From Bacteroidales bacterium UBA5429 (lineage in GTDB: Bacteria > Bacteroidota > Bacteroidia > Bacteroidales > WCHB1-69): 64,000 nucleotides of DNA. The notes below the pieces were generated by a model that was given only the letters and a program-made list of their open reading frames with translations, made no database searches and was not told the origin of the DNA. The stretch covers positions 372 through 64,371 of the forward strand of contig DIRT01000020.1 in assembly GCA_002427605.1 (NCBI GenBank), in the 5' to 3' direction. The position numbers were made by a program, and so were the translations under genes. Positions 35,974-43,847 of the stretch are shown piece by piece (position 1 is the stretch's first letter; every line of letters begins with the position of its first letter).

Positions 35974-36957
35974 TTAATCGCTTTCCGAAATCAAAAAGTT
36001 TACTTTTTTGTATCTCTTTTCCAGCCATTTCCGGTTGCTGCTTTGGTATCCTACGGCGTAGTTGATCTCTTCTCGCGGGACGGTAATCTGAAAAGTGTCA
36101 CCCTGCTGTTTTTTTGCTTCTGCCAGGAGTCGCTCTTTCCAGATTTCGGTGAGAACCAGCTCTTTAAAGGATACATGAAACGGTCCGGCGACCAGTTCCG
36201 TTTGGTGGATTAATCCCTCGGAGGGGTGCAAGCCTATTCGCAATATTGTAACCTGGTGGCTCTCAAACTCTTTATAGATAGGAACACACCAAGCCACCGC
36301 CTCTTCTAACGAAAGAGGAGTGTATTTTCCGGCAAGGTAGAGCCGTTCCAGCAGGGTACCCTTGATCACTAATGTAGGGTAGATTCGCGCGTGGGTTCCC
36401 CCCAATTTTATTAATTCCAAAGAAGTAAAAAAAGATTTCTCAGCGGTATCACCGGGTAAGCCGATCATCATTTGCACACCCAACTCAAACTGATGTGTCG
36501 TGATGAGCTGTGCGCTACGGCGAATATCCTCGACAGTATGCCCCCGCTGAGCCAGCCACAACACCTCGGGATCCATCGAAGGCGTGCCCAACTCAATGAG
36601 GGAAACGTGATATTGCTTGAGATTGCGTAAAATGGTCTCGTCGATATAATCCGGACGGGTAGAAAGCTGTATGGAATCAACTTGCTGACTCTCGATATAA
36701 GGCTGAACTGCTTGCAGATACTGCTCCTGCTTTTGCCAGGGCAAACCGGTAAAACTACCGCCGAAAAAAGCGATTTTTACTCGGATATCTTCATTCTGAA
36801 AAGGGATCGTTTTCAGGTATTGCTCAACAGTCGCAACCACCTCTTGAGGAGTGGGAGAGAGGGTTTTGTTTGTAATATGGTACTGATTACAGTAAGAACA
36901 GCGGTGTGGACAGGCGTCCTCCGGTATAAAAATGGGAATCGTGTAAAATTTCTTCAA
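35974..36957 (-). CDS. Elp3-like radical SAM protein
   Basis: 327 residues. CX3CX2C motif in CPHRCSYCNQ near 16-23, preceded by IPIFIPEDA. FFGGSFTGLP and the STRPDYI motif are characteristic of the Elp3/MiaB/coproporphyrinogen-oxidase-like radical SAM group (TIM barrel). It lacks the acetyltransferase domain of true Elp3. Homologues in many Bacteroidota are annotated only as radical SAM; tRNA modification is possible but not shown. Followed upstream by atpC (9-bp gap). Confidence 0.8.
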   Translation of the reverse strand: MKKFYTIPIFIPEDACPHRCSYCNQYHITNKTLSPTPQEVVATVEQYLKTIPFQNEDIRVKIAFFGGSFTGLPWQKQEQYLQAVQPYIESQQVDSIQLSTRPDYIDETILRNLKQYHVSLIELGTPSMDPEVLWLAQRGHTVEDIRRSAQLITTHQFELGVQMMIGLPGDTAEKSFFTSLELIKLGGTHARIYPTLVIKGTLLERLYLAGKYTPLSLEEAVAWCVPIYKEFESHQVTILRIGLHPSEGLIHQTELVAGPFHVSFKELVLTEIWKERLLAEAKKQQGDTFQITVPREEINYAVGYQSSNRKWLEKRYKKVNFLISESD

Positions 36958-36966
36958 AATCTACCC

Positions 36967-37200
36967 TTATTCAACCAAGATAAGCGCTTTATTCTTTTTG
37001 ACCTCTAAAACGCCTCCTGTGATATCAAAATACTTGGTTCCTCCAGGGGTTTCCACCCTTACGGTTCCTTGTTTTAGAGCGGCAATCATAGGCGCGTGTT
37101 TATCCAATATGGCAAAAAGTCCATCTACTCCGGGAAGCTGCACAAGAGATGCTTCGCCTGTAAAAATATCTTTCTCGGGGGTTAAAATCTCTAATAGCAT
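36967..37200 (-). CDS. atpC: F1 ATP synthase epsilon subunit, short form
   Basis: 77 residues: only the N-terminal beta-sandwich is present (LEILTPEKDIFTGEAS, PGVDGLFAILDKHAPMIAALKQG). The C-terminal helical hairpin that inhibits ATP hydrolysis in other bacteria is absent. This short form is common in Bacteroidota. It follows atpD by 2 bp. Confidence 0.93.
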   Translation of the reverse strand: MLLEILTPEKDIFTGEASLVQLPGVDGLFAILDKHAPMIAALKQGTVRVETPGGTKYFDITGGVLEVKKNKALILVE

Positions 37201-37202
37201 AA

Positions 37203-38708
37203 TTATTTAGCAGCTTGAAGTTCTTTATTTCCTTTTTCGATAGCTTCTTCAATAGTACCCACAAAGCTAAAGGCACTTTCTGGCAGGTGATCCAACTCTC
37301 CATCAAGGATCATATTAAATCCTTTGATTGTATCTTCGATGGAAACAAAGACTCCCTTTAATCCGGTAAACTGTTCAGCCACATGGAAAGGTTGAGACAA
37401 GAAACGTTGTACTCTTCTGGCACGGTGAACCACTTTTCTATCCTCTTCTGAAAGCTCTTCCATACCGAGAATAGCGATAATATCTTGTAGCTCTTTATAT
37501 CTTTGAAGGGTTTCTTTAACTCTTTGAGCAGTGTTATAGTGCAACTCTCCAACGATGTCGGGAGTCAAAATACGTGAAGTAGAGTCAAGCGGGTCAACAG
37601 CGGGATAAACACCCAACTCGGAGATCTTTCTGCTCAATACGGTAGTTGCGTCCAAGTGCGAGAAAGTAGTCGCAGGAGCAGGGTCAGTCAAGTCATCCGC
37701 AGGAACGTAAATCGCTTGTACAGAGGTAATTGATCCTCTCTTTGTAGAGGTAATACGCTCTTGAAGAACCCCCATCTCAGTCGCTAACGTAGGTTGATAT
37801 CCTACTGCAGAGGGCATTCTACCCAACAACGCGGAAACCTCAGAACCGGCTTGTGTAAATCTAAAGATATTGTCAACGAAGAAAAGGATATCTCTACCTC
37901 CGGATTGCTCATCTCCATCTCTGTAATATTCCGCAACGGTTAGTCCGGAAAGTGCTACTCTGGCACGTGCACCGGGAGGTTCATTCATCTGACCGAACAC
38001 CATGGTACATTTGGAATCTTGCAACTTCTCTTTATCCACCTTAGTAAGGTCCCAACCACCGGCTTCCATACTCTTCATAAACTCATCACCATACTGGATA
38101 ACACCGGATTCAAGCATCTCTCTCAAAAGGTCATTCCCTTCACGGGTTCTTTCACCCACACCAGCAAAAACAGACATCCCTGAGTAAGCTTTTGCAATAT
38201 TGTTAATCATCTCCATGATCAACACGGTTTTACCCACTCCGGCACCACCAAACAAACCAATCTTTCCCCCTTTCATGTAGGGCTCAATCAAGTCGATAAC
38301 CTTGATACCGGTGTATAAAACCTCTTGCGAAGTAGACAAATCGTCGAAAGCAGGAGGATCACGGTGAATATCTTTTCTTACTTTGGATTGAATTTCGTCA
38401 ATCCCGTCAATCGCTTCACCAATCACGTTGAGCAATCTTCCATTGATATTACCTGTAGGCATTGAAATCATTCGTCCTGTAGAAATCACATCCATACCCC
38501 GTTTCAATCCATCTGTGGAATCCATTGCGATACAACGCATGGTGTTTTCTCCAATCGCTTGTTCGCATTCGAGAACGATTCTATCACCATTTTCTTTAAA
38601 AATTTCCAAAGCACTATAAATACTGGGAAGGGTTACGTTTTCATCAAATTGAACGTCCACAACAGCACCAATAATTTGTGATATTTTGCCGGTAACTTGA
38701 GCTGACAT
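37203..38708 (-). CDS. atpD: F1 ATP synthase beta subunit
   Basis: 501 residues from ATG 38708 (MSAQVTGKISQIIGAVVDVQF). Walker A GGAGVGKTVLIMEMI, Walker B ILFFVDNIFRF, the catalytic Glu in GVGERTREGNDL, and the P-S-A-V-G-Y-Q-P signature. Only atpD and atpC are here; the alpha, gamma, delta and Fo genes must be elsewhere, a split arrangement seen in part of the phylum. Promoter box at 38763. Confidence 0.97.
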   Translation of the reverse strand: MSAQVTGKISQIIGAVVDVQFDENVTLPSIYSALEIFKENGDRIVLECEQAIGENTMRCIAMDSTDGLKRGMDVISTGRMISMPTGNINGRLLNVIGEAIDGIDEIQSKVRKDIHRDPPAFDDLSTSQEVLYTGIKVIDLIEPYMKGGKIGLFGGAGVGKTVLIMEMINNIAKAYSGMSVFAGVGERTREGNDLLREMLESGVIQYGDEFMKSMEAGGWDLTKVDKEKLQDSKCTMVFGQMNEPPGARARVALSGLTVAEYYRDGDEQSGGRDILFFVDNIFRFTQAGSEVSALLGRMPSAVGYQPTLATEMGVLQERITSTKRGSITSVQAIYVPADDLTDPAPATTFSHLDATTVLSRKISELGVYPAVDPLDSTSRILTPDIVGELHYNTAQRVKETLQRYKELQDIIAILGMEELSEEDRKVVHRARRVQRFLSQPFHVAEQFTGLKGVFVSIEDTIKGFNMILDGELDHLPESAFSFVGTIEEAIEKGNKELQAAK

Positions 38709-38762
38709 TTTTCTATCTTTAATTAAATAAAATATTGACCTATTTGTTTTTAAACAAGGCTG

Positions 38763-38770
38763 CAAAAGTA
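38763..38770 (-). promoter_or_regulatory. -7 box of atpD-atpC
   Basis: CAAAAGTA (TACTTTTG on the minus strand), 55 bp before ATG 38708. It lies inside the block flanked by inverted repeats. Confidence 0.6.
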
Positions 38771-38969
38771 CCAAATTTTATCATATTTTGCAATAACTTT
38801 TGAAAAAAATAGCTCTTTTGCCCTTAAATTTAGAATTTAGAAATTAGAATTTAGAAATTAAAATTTGGAATTTAGAATTGTTGATTCAGTTATTTTAGAG
38901 CTAAAACTCTGATAATCAGATTTATAAATTCGCAATCCGAAATCATTTTGTCTTTATTTTATGTTTCTT

Positions 38970-39074
38970 ATTTGGAAATAAAAAAAATGGGGGGCAGGAA
39001 AGGTGTACCTCTTTTGTTATTTTAACTCCCCTCCTCTGGAAGAAGGAGGGGTGCCCGAAGGGCGGGGTGGTCTA
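38970..39074 (+). repeat. G6 element, long variant, copy F
   Basis: Same as copy E at 35796-35902 but in the opposite orientation; match continues into the linker (GGAATATTCTRCC, TTTGGAYAAATTGTGT, TTGATTATCAGAGA). Confidence 0.75.
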
Positions 39075-39160
39075 TGGAATATTCTGCCTTTTGGACAAAT
39101 TGTGTATTGAAAACGTTGATTATCAGAGAAATGAAAATACGATACACATGGTCATGAAAA

Positions 39161-39256
39161 CGCAATGCATTGCGTCTCTACAGCCATTTTTACGACCATT
39201 TTCACAACCATTTTCATTGTTTTATTTTCCCCGGACAGATCGCGACCTGTCCCTAC
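39161..39256. repeat. Two GTAG-foot palindromes
   Basis: First: CGCAATGCATTGCG (39161-39174) followed by TCTCTAC, its left arm damaged. Second: GGACAGATCGCGACCTGTCC (39233-39252, one mismatch) followed by CTAC. Linker between them carries two ACCATTTTYAC units and matches the linker at 8789-8827. Confidence 0.85.
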
Positions 39257-39377
39257 AATAATCGCATTCAATTCAATTTTTCGGTTCCGTAATTCGTAAT
39301 TTGTAATTCGTAATTGGATTCCTTCCGCCTTCCGCCCTCCGCCTTCCGCCTTTTTTATTCTTCCTTCTTCCTTAAAA

Positions 39378-39408
39378 AAAGAGCTGCCTCGCAATAAGAC
39401 AGCTCTTT
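39378..39408 (-). terminator. Rho-independent terminator after rpmH
   Basis: Stem AAAGAGCTG/CAGCTCTTT with a 13-nt loop and T/A runs on both sides, so it can act in both directions. It lies 24 bp after the rpmH stop codon. Confidence 0.8.
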
Positions 39409-39432
39409 TTCTACCTATAAAAAAATTAAATG

Positions 39433-39591
39433 CTATTTTTTACCCATTGTTTCGTCAGAAACGGTCAATTTTTTTCTTCCTTTGGCACGACGTGCAGCCA
39501 AAATTTTACGACCATTTGCAGTAGCCATTCTTTCTCTAAATCCATGTTTATTTTTGCGTCTTCTGTTCGAAGGTTGATAGGTCCTTTTCAT
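39433..39591 (-). CDS. rpmH: 50S ribosomal protein L34
   Basis: 52 residues read directly from the DNA: begins MKRTYQPSNRRRKNKHGF, continues RMATANGRKILAARRAKGRK and ends KLTVSDETMGKK. The first 42 residues match L34 throughout; the last ten are a short extension beyond the common 44-46-residue form. ATG at 39591, stop TAG (39433-39435). It has its own promoter (39643) and terminator and is not beside rnpA, dnaA or yidD here. Confidence 0.95.
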   Translation of the reverse strand: MKRTYQPSNRRRKNKHGFRERMATANGRKILAARRAKGRKKLTVSDETMGKK

Positions 39592-39642
39592 TGCTATTCA
39601 ATTATTTTATTGTTCTATTATAATCCTCAAAAATTTTGGCTG

Positions 39643-39650
39643 CAAAGATA
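39643..39650 (-). promoter_or_regulatory. -7 box of rpmH
   Basis: CAAAGATA (TATCTTTG on the minus strand), 51 bp before the rpmH ATG. Confidence 0.6.
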
Positions 39651-39660
39651 CAACAATTTT

Positions 39661-40368
39661 TTATAACTGCAACCCATTTTCAGTTAAAAATTTCTGAATC
39701 AGTAATTTTGGCGTTTTTACTGATTTCTGTAGCCATTCAAAGTAGAGCTCCTCTTTTTCTTCTTCACTTAATCTCCAATTTATTGTAGATTTTCTTAATT
39801 TTTCCGCTAAAAATGATAAAATAATAGCAACAGAATTGGAGATATTAAAGCTGGTGGTGAATCCATACATGGGGATTTTTACAGTTTGGTCAGCCAACTG
39901 TATTGCCTCAGGTGATAATCCTGTCAGTTCCGTCCCGAATAATAAAGCAATCGGTTGCTCTATCGGTAACTCTTCCAAATAACAACTATCTTCGTCGGGA
40001 AGGGTGGCAACAACAGAATACCCTTTCTTTTTTAGTTGCCGGATGCAGTTTGCAATGTCAGATTTTCCATCAACGGCAGGATAATGGTAATGGGTTAACC
40101 ACTTGTCGGCACCCATGGTGATAGCAGTATGAACGGAAAATGGGTTTTCGGCTTCAACAATGTGGATATCCTGAACCCCCAGACAATCACAGCTGCGCAT
40201 AACGGCACTGATGTTTTGGGTTTGAAACAGGTCTTCAACTACAACTGTGACATGACGAGTGCGCTCATTTAAAACCTGAATGAGTCTATCTTTTCGATTA
40301 TCAGTCAAAAAAGACTCCAAATATGCAGAAGTTTGAAGAAGAGTCTCTCTATTTTTGATTTTTTTCAT
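39661..40368 (-). CDS. SpoU/TrmH family RNA 2'-O-methyltransferase
   Basis: 235 residues from ATG 40368. SPOUT knot motifs: NISAVMRSCDCLGV (motif 1, with the catalytic Arg), LLFGTELTGLSPEA (motif 2) and MYGFTTSFNISNSVAIIL (motif 3). The length and closing helical extension fit TrmH (tRNA Gm18) better than RlmB, but the target is not certain. The rpmH promoter lies just past its stop. Confidence 0.85.
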   Translation of the reverse strand: MKKIKNRETLLQTSAYLESFLTDNRKDRLIQVLNERTRHVTVVVEDLFQTQNISAVMRSCDCLGVQDIHIVEAENPFSVHTAITMGADKWLTHYHYPAVDGKSDIANCIRQLKKKGYSVVATLPDEDSCYLEELPIEQPIALLFGTELTGLSPEAIQLADQTVKIPMYGFTTSFNISNSVAIILSFLAEKLRKSTINWRLSEEEKEELYFEWLQKSVKTPKLLIQKFLTENGLQL

Positions 40369-40380
40369 TTTTCCAATAAA

Positions 40381-40400
40381 AAAAGCCCGCAAGGGCTTTT
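40381..40400 (-). terminator. Rho-independent terminator after the HU gene
   Basis: AAAAGCCC/GGGCTTTT around a GCAA tetraloop. T-run in either direction; 22 bp after the HU stop codon, and 12 bp ahead of the TrmH-like start. Confidence 0.8.
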
Positions 40401-40422
40401 AAAGATCTTTAAAAGTTAAAGA

Positions 40423-40692
40423 CTAAAGTGAGTCTGAAAGTTCAGCACTGGGTCTGAATTTAACAACATTCTTTGCTGGAATTTCCATCTCTTTCTTAGT
40501 TTGTGGATTTCTTCCTTTTCTTGCTGCTCTTTTAACTACATTGAAAGATCCAAATCCAACTAAAGAAACTTTGTCTCCTTGTTGTAATGCTTCCGCAGTG
40601 GATTCAACAATAGCTTCAACAGCGGCTTTAGCTTGAACTTTTGTTAACCCTGTTTTTTCAGCAACTGCTCCAATTAATTCTGCTTTGTTCAT
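40423..40692 (-). CDS. HU family DNA-binding protein
   Basis: 89 residues. MNKAELIGAVAEKTGLTKVQAKAAVEAIVE, GDKVSLVGFGSFNVVKRAARKGRNPQTKKEMEIPA and VVKFRPSAELSDSL are standard HU; the GRNPQT beta-arm holds the intercalating Pro. Nucleoid protein bending DNA. It has a promoter box at 40734 and a terminator, so it is likely a single-gene unit. Confidence 0.95.
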   Translation of the reverse strand: MNKAELIGAVAEKTGLTKVQAKAAVEAIVESTAEALQQGDKVSLVGFGSFNVVKRAARKGRNPQTKKEMEIPAKNVVKFRPSAELSDSL

Positions 40693-40733
40693 AGGTTTAA
40701 TTTTTTATGTTACTAGATATATTTCTATAAATG

Positions 40734-40741
40734 CAAATTTA
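40734..40741 (-). promoter_or_regulatory. -7 box of HU
   Basis: CAAATTTA (TAAATTTG on the minus strand), 42 bp before the HU start. Confidence 0.5.
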
Positions 40742-40835
40742 ATAAATATTTTCAAACAATGGGCAAATTAATTGAAAAGTTAATAAACAAACCAAAAATG
40801 TTCATTCAAATAAAAAAATAGACCAAAATAGTACA

Positions 40836-41789
40836 CTAAAATAGATTTAAAGTGTAATTTTCGAATCGAAAACCTTGCAAAAAAGTCTCGATTTTCATCC
40901 TGGATTTCCCCTGAAATTGCACTTCTAGTAGAGAAATTTGCATTTTTTTGCAGGAAATGATCATAAATTGTTTCCCATCTGTATGGATATAACCGGGAGG
41001 AAATTCGCTATCTTGCTCTATTATTACAGATTTATAACATTTCAAAGTGAGTACCTCGCCATCCTTTTTTTGGATTCTTGTGTAGGCTCCGGGGTAGGGT
41101 GACAAACCTCTGATTAAGTTATGAACCTGATCGGCAGGCAAGTCCCAATTGATCAGTTGATGCTCTCTTTTTAATTTTGGGGCACTCTTTAAATTGAGGT
41201 TTTGATACTGAGTTTGAGGTATCGGTTTTAGAGTTTGTTTTTCAATTTTTTCGATGGTTTCAATGGTGAGCTCTGCTCCCAATGCCATTAATCTTTCATA
41301 TAATTCGCCGGTTGTTTCATTTTCCCCGATCGAAACCTCTTTAAAGTCGATAATATCTCCTTCATCCATTTTGTGATTGATAAAAAAGGAGGTTACTCCT
41401 GTTTTGGTTTCACCGTTGATGACCGCCCAATGAATCGGTGCGGCACCGCGATAGTTGGGAAGTAAAGAACCATGAATATTGAATGTTCCAAATCGTGGAA
41501 TTTCAAAAACTTCCGGAGGCAACATTCTAAATGCGATGACAATGTAGAGATCAGCATTGAGTTCTTTCAGATGCTCAATAAAAGCGGGATCCTTTAAGTT
41601 TTCAGGCTGTAAAACCGGAATTTGATGCTCCAAAGCAAACTTTTTTACATCGGAGTATTGCAATTTCAATCCTCTCCCTGCCGGTTTGTCGGGGGCTGTA
41701 ACCACAGCCAAAAGCTCATGTTCAGACTCCAACACCTTAGCCAAACTTGCGACAGCAAATTCAGGTGTACCCCAAAAAATAAGTTTCAT
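40836..41789 (-). CDS. fmt: Methionyl-tRNA formyltransferase
   Basis: 317 residues. N-terminal formyltransferase domain with FWGTPEFAVASL, HGSLLPNYRGAAPIHWAVINGE (catalytic His region) and MDEGDII; the C-terminal OB-fold begins near 205. Formylates Met-tRNAi with 10-formyl-THF to start translation. The TAATG overlap with the ribH stop shows translational coupling. Confidence 0.95.
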   Translation of the reverse strand: MKLIFWGTPEFAVASLAKVLESEHELLAVVTAPDKPAGRGLKLQYSDVKKFALEHQIPVLQPENLKDPAFIEHLKELNADLYIVIAFRMLPPEVFEIPRFGTFNIHGSLLPNYRGAAPIHWAVINGETKTGVTSFFINHKMDEGDIIDFKEVSIGENETTGELYERLMALGAELTIETIEKIEKQTLKPIPQTQYQNLNLKSAPKLKREHQLINWDLPADQVHNLIRGLSPYPGAYTRIQKKDGEVLTLKCYKSVIIEQDSEFPPGYIHTDGKQFMIISCKKMQISLLEVQFQGKSRMKIETFLQGFRFENYTLNLF

Positions 41790-42274
41790 TATCGTTTGAG
41801 ATTTCTTTGCAGATTAATCATTTTAAGCACGGTGGCAGCAGCTTCTACTCCTTTATTGCCATGTTTTCCACCGGAACGATCCAGAGCTTGTTCCATTGTA
41901 TCACAGGTTAAAACGCCAAATACTACAGGAACACCATAATCCAATCCGACACGCATAACGCCGTCAGCAACGGATTGAGAAATAAATTCAAAATGTCTGG
42001 TTTCTCCCTGGATTACACAGCCCAAACAGATTACTCCATCCATTTTTTCGTTTTCATCCAACATCATTCCGGCTCCCAAAGGCAATTCAAAACTACCGGG
42101 TACATAATGGGTGATAATCTCTTTTTGGGTCACTCCTTGCTCCAGTAAAAAGGAAACAGCTCCCTCTTTTAATGCTTCTGTAACTTGTTCATTCCACTCG
42201 CTGACTACAATTCCAATACAGATTGGACGAGGTACAGGAATGGAAGATTGAGCAGAAAGATTGGTTTTTTTCAT
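41789..42274 (-). CDS. ribH: 6,7-dimethyl-8-ribityllumazine synthase
   Basis: 161 residues. The phosphate/substrate-binding regions VSEWNEQVTEAL, VPGSFELPLGA and VICLGCVIQGETRHFEFI (with the catalytic His) plus VFGVLTCDTMEQALDR match RibH. Penultimate step of riboflavin synthesis. Located between a TPR gene and fmt with 2-bp and 1-bp junctions. Confidence 0.95.
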   Translation of the reverse strand: MKKTNLSAQSSIPVPRPICIGIVVSEWNEQVTEALKEGAVSFLLEQGVTQKEIITHYVPGSFELPLGAGMMLDENEKMDGVICLGCVIQGETRHFEFISQSVADGVMRVGLDYGVPVVFGVLTCDTMEQALDRSGGKHGNKGVEAAATVLKMINLQRNLKR

Positions 42275-42276
42275 TA

Positions 42277-42981
42277 TTAATCCAATTTACCTTTAGCACG
42301 ATCAATAAAACGCTCTATACCCATTTTTTCATACTCATCATAATAATCTTTCTCAATTTGATTATAGGCATTGAGTGCTTTTTCCCATTTCTCTTCTCTT
42401 TCATACAGTTGACCTAATTTGAAAAGAGTAACAGGAGTTACGTATGGGTTATGGCTGGCTTTAACTGATTTTTCGTAATGTTTGATCGCTTTTTCGGGTT
42501 GCTCCAAATCATCATAAATATCACCAATAAGAGCTTGACATTCTGCCCAGTAGATATCCTCTTTACGTTTGAATTTCAAAAGGTAATTCAATGCTTCCTC
42601 TTTATCATTCAACTTAAAATAACAAATACCGGCGTAATATCTGGCTATATTGGCAGTTCTGGTGATTTTATAGGATTCAATGATAGAAAGGAACCCATCC
42701 ATATCATCATCTCCCTCTAAAGCAAGCATAACAGAAGCTGAATCACCCTTCATCATTTCATCTATCGGTTTTAGGATTAACAGAGATGCTTTTTCAGTCT
42801 GTTTTTGCAAATAAAATCTATTAAATGCTAAAATGCCAATAATTACAACGAGTATTGCAATAATTGCTCCGTAAATAAATTTATTATATTTGGTGAAAAA
42901 TAGAATTGTTTTGCTTACAAAAGTCTCTTTTTTTTGAACGTCATCATCTTTTTTTGCGCCCACTTTTTCCTTCTTTGCCAT
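42277..42981 (-). CDS. TPR-repeat protein with N-terminal membrane anchor
   Basis: 234 residues. A Lys-rich cytoplasmic N-terminus (1-35), one TM segment (about 36-56), then TPR helices (about 100-225; IARYYAGICYFKLNDKEEALNYL, ALIGDIYDDLEQPEKAIKHYEKSVK, LFKLGQLYEREEKWEKALNAYNQI). The topology resembles E. coli YfgM, a SecYEG-linked periplasmic chaperone partner. Common in Bacteroidota upstream of ribH. Function not established. Confidence 0.75.
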   Translation of the reverse strand: MAKKEKVGAKKDDDVQKKETFVSKTILFFTKYNKFIYGAIIAILVVIIGILAFNRFYLQKQTEKASLLILKPIDEMMKGDSASVMLALEGDDDMDGFLSIIESYKITRTANIARYYAGICYFKLNDKEEALNYLLKFKRKEDIYWAECQALIGDIYDDLEQPEKAIKHYEKSVKASHNPYVTPVTLFKLGQLYEREEKWEKALNAYNQIEKDYYDEYEKMGIERFIDRAKGKLD

Positions 42982-43010
42982 ATTAATTTATTTTTAGATT
43001 TTTCAAACCG

Positions 43011-43018
43011 CAAAGATA
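43011..43018 (-). promoter_or_regulatory. -7 box of the TPR-ribH-fmt operon
   Basis: CAAAGATA (TATCTTTG on the minus strand), 30 bp before the TPR gene start at 42981. Confidence 0.6.
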
Positions 43019-43068
43019 ATAATAATTTTCTAATTTTATGAATCAAAGATTGATAAAATTAAATCAAC

Positions 43069-43830
43069 TTACTTTTCCATCCTTTTATTTAGCTCAAAGA
43101 GTACCTGATCTGTGATCTCTCTGCTGGGATCAGCTAAAATTAAAAAAGGACTTCCTGTTTGATAAGTTAACACAAAAGAGGCATTTCTTTCCTGATTGAT
43201 TTGCTGGATAACAACCTGAAGTGAGTCATACAATTGAGTTATCGCAGCTGCTTGTCTGCTTTGTAAATCACTAAAAACACGTTCTTTAGATAGCTCTAAC
43301 TGTTCATATTCCTGTTGCAACTGTTGTTGTGCATTTTCAATTTGAATAGCCGTCAAAACACCACTCTGATAATTTTCCTGAAATTGTGCATATTTTTTCT
43401 GGAAAGCAGCTTCTTTATTGGAAAAAATCGTCTCTTGTTTTTTTAACTCCGCCTGAATATCATCAGTTAAGATTTTAATTAATTTGTAATTCTCATTGAT
43501 GGTATCCAAATTGACGTACAACACCTCTCCGGAACCGGGTTTTCCTTCAAAAACCTTGGGAACAAATTTTTCCTCCTTGGGTTTTATAAAATGAAGAATA
43601 AAAAGGATGATAACAGCAATACCTAACAAGATGTTAAAGATCGTTTGCAGTCGGTATCTGCAATGGGCTTTCTTTTCTGTTTCATCACATGATGTTTCAT
43701 CGCATGATTCCTTTTCAGTTGGTTGCTTTTCAACCGGCAACTCTTCACAAGATTTCACTTCTGTTGGTTCAATTTGAACTTCTGTTGCTTCTTCTTGATG
43801 TTCAATGTTTTTTTCTTCTAACTCGCTCAT
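43069..43830 (-). CDS. OmpH/Skp-like protein with acidic Cys-rich N-terminus and TM anchor
   Basis: 253 residues. The C-terminal part (about 100-250) matches OmpH/Skp: YVNLDTINENYKLIKILTDDIQAEL, a long coiled-coil hairpin, and the closing strand NASFVLTYQTGSPFLILADPSREITDQVLFEL. Unlike Skp it has no cleavable signal but an acidic 55-residue N-terminus with Cys at C-E-E-L, C-D-E-T and C-R-Y sites, then a TM segment (about 64-84). It may be an anchored periplasmic chaperone. Follows the acyltransferase fusion by 17 bp. Confidence 0.72.
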   Translation of the reverse strand: MSELEEKNIEHQEEATEVQIEPTEVKSCEELPVEKQPTEKESCDETSCDETEKKAHCRYRLQTIFNILLGIAVIILFILHFIKPKEEKFVPKVFEGKPGSGEVLYVNLDTINENYKLIKILTDDIQAELKKQETIFSNKEAAFQKKYAQFQENYQSGVLTAIQIENAQQQLQQEYEQLELSKERVFSDLQSRQAAAITQLYDSLQVVIQQINQERNASFVLTYQTGSPFLILADPSREITDQVLFELNKRMEK

Positions 43831-43847
43831 CTTTTTTTATTTTTAAG

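Larger units (their letters stand above)
38776..39377. repeat. Composite repeat island upstream of atpD
   Basis: Gene-free, about 600 bp. TTTAGAA/TTAGAAA heptads (38824-38880), a CCGAAAT unit (38937-38943), G6 element copy F (38970-39074), linker (39075-39150), two GTAG-foot palindromes (39158-39182 and 39233-39256), four CGTAATT-type units (39288-39315) and four TTCCGCC-type units (39323-39350). The last 200 bp are homologous to 8761-8938. Confidence 0.85.

Noticed and set aside
37203..38774. atpD with start at 38774
   Set aside because: The added 22 residues cross the promoter -7 box at 38763-38770 and do not occur in beta subunits.
40381..40400. Hairpin near the TrmH start considered as a regulatory element
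   Set aside because: Perfect 8-bp stem with GCAA loop and T-run directly after the HU stop is sufficiently explained as a terminator.
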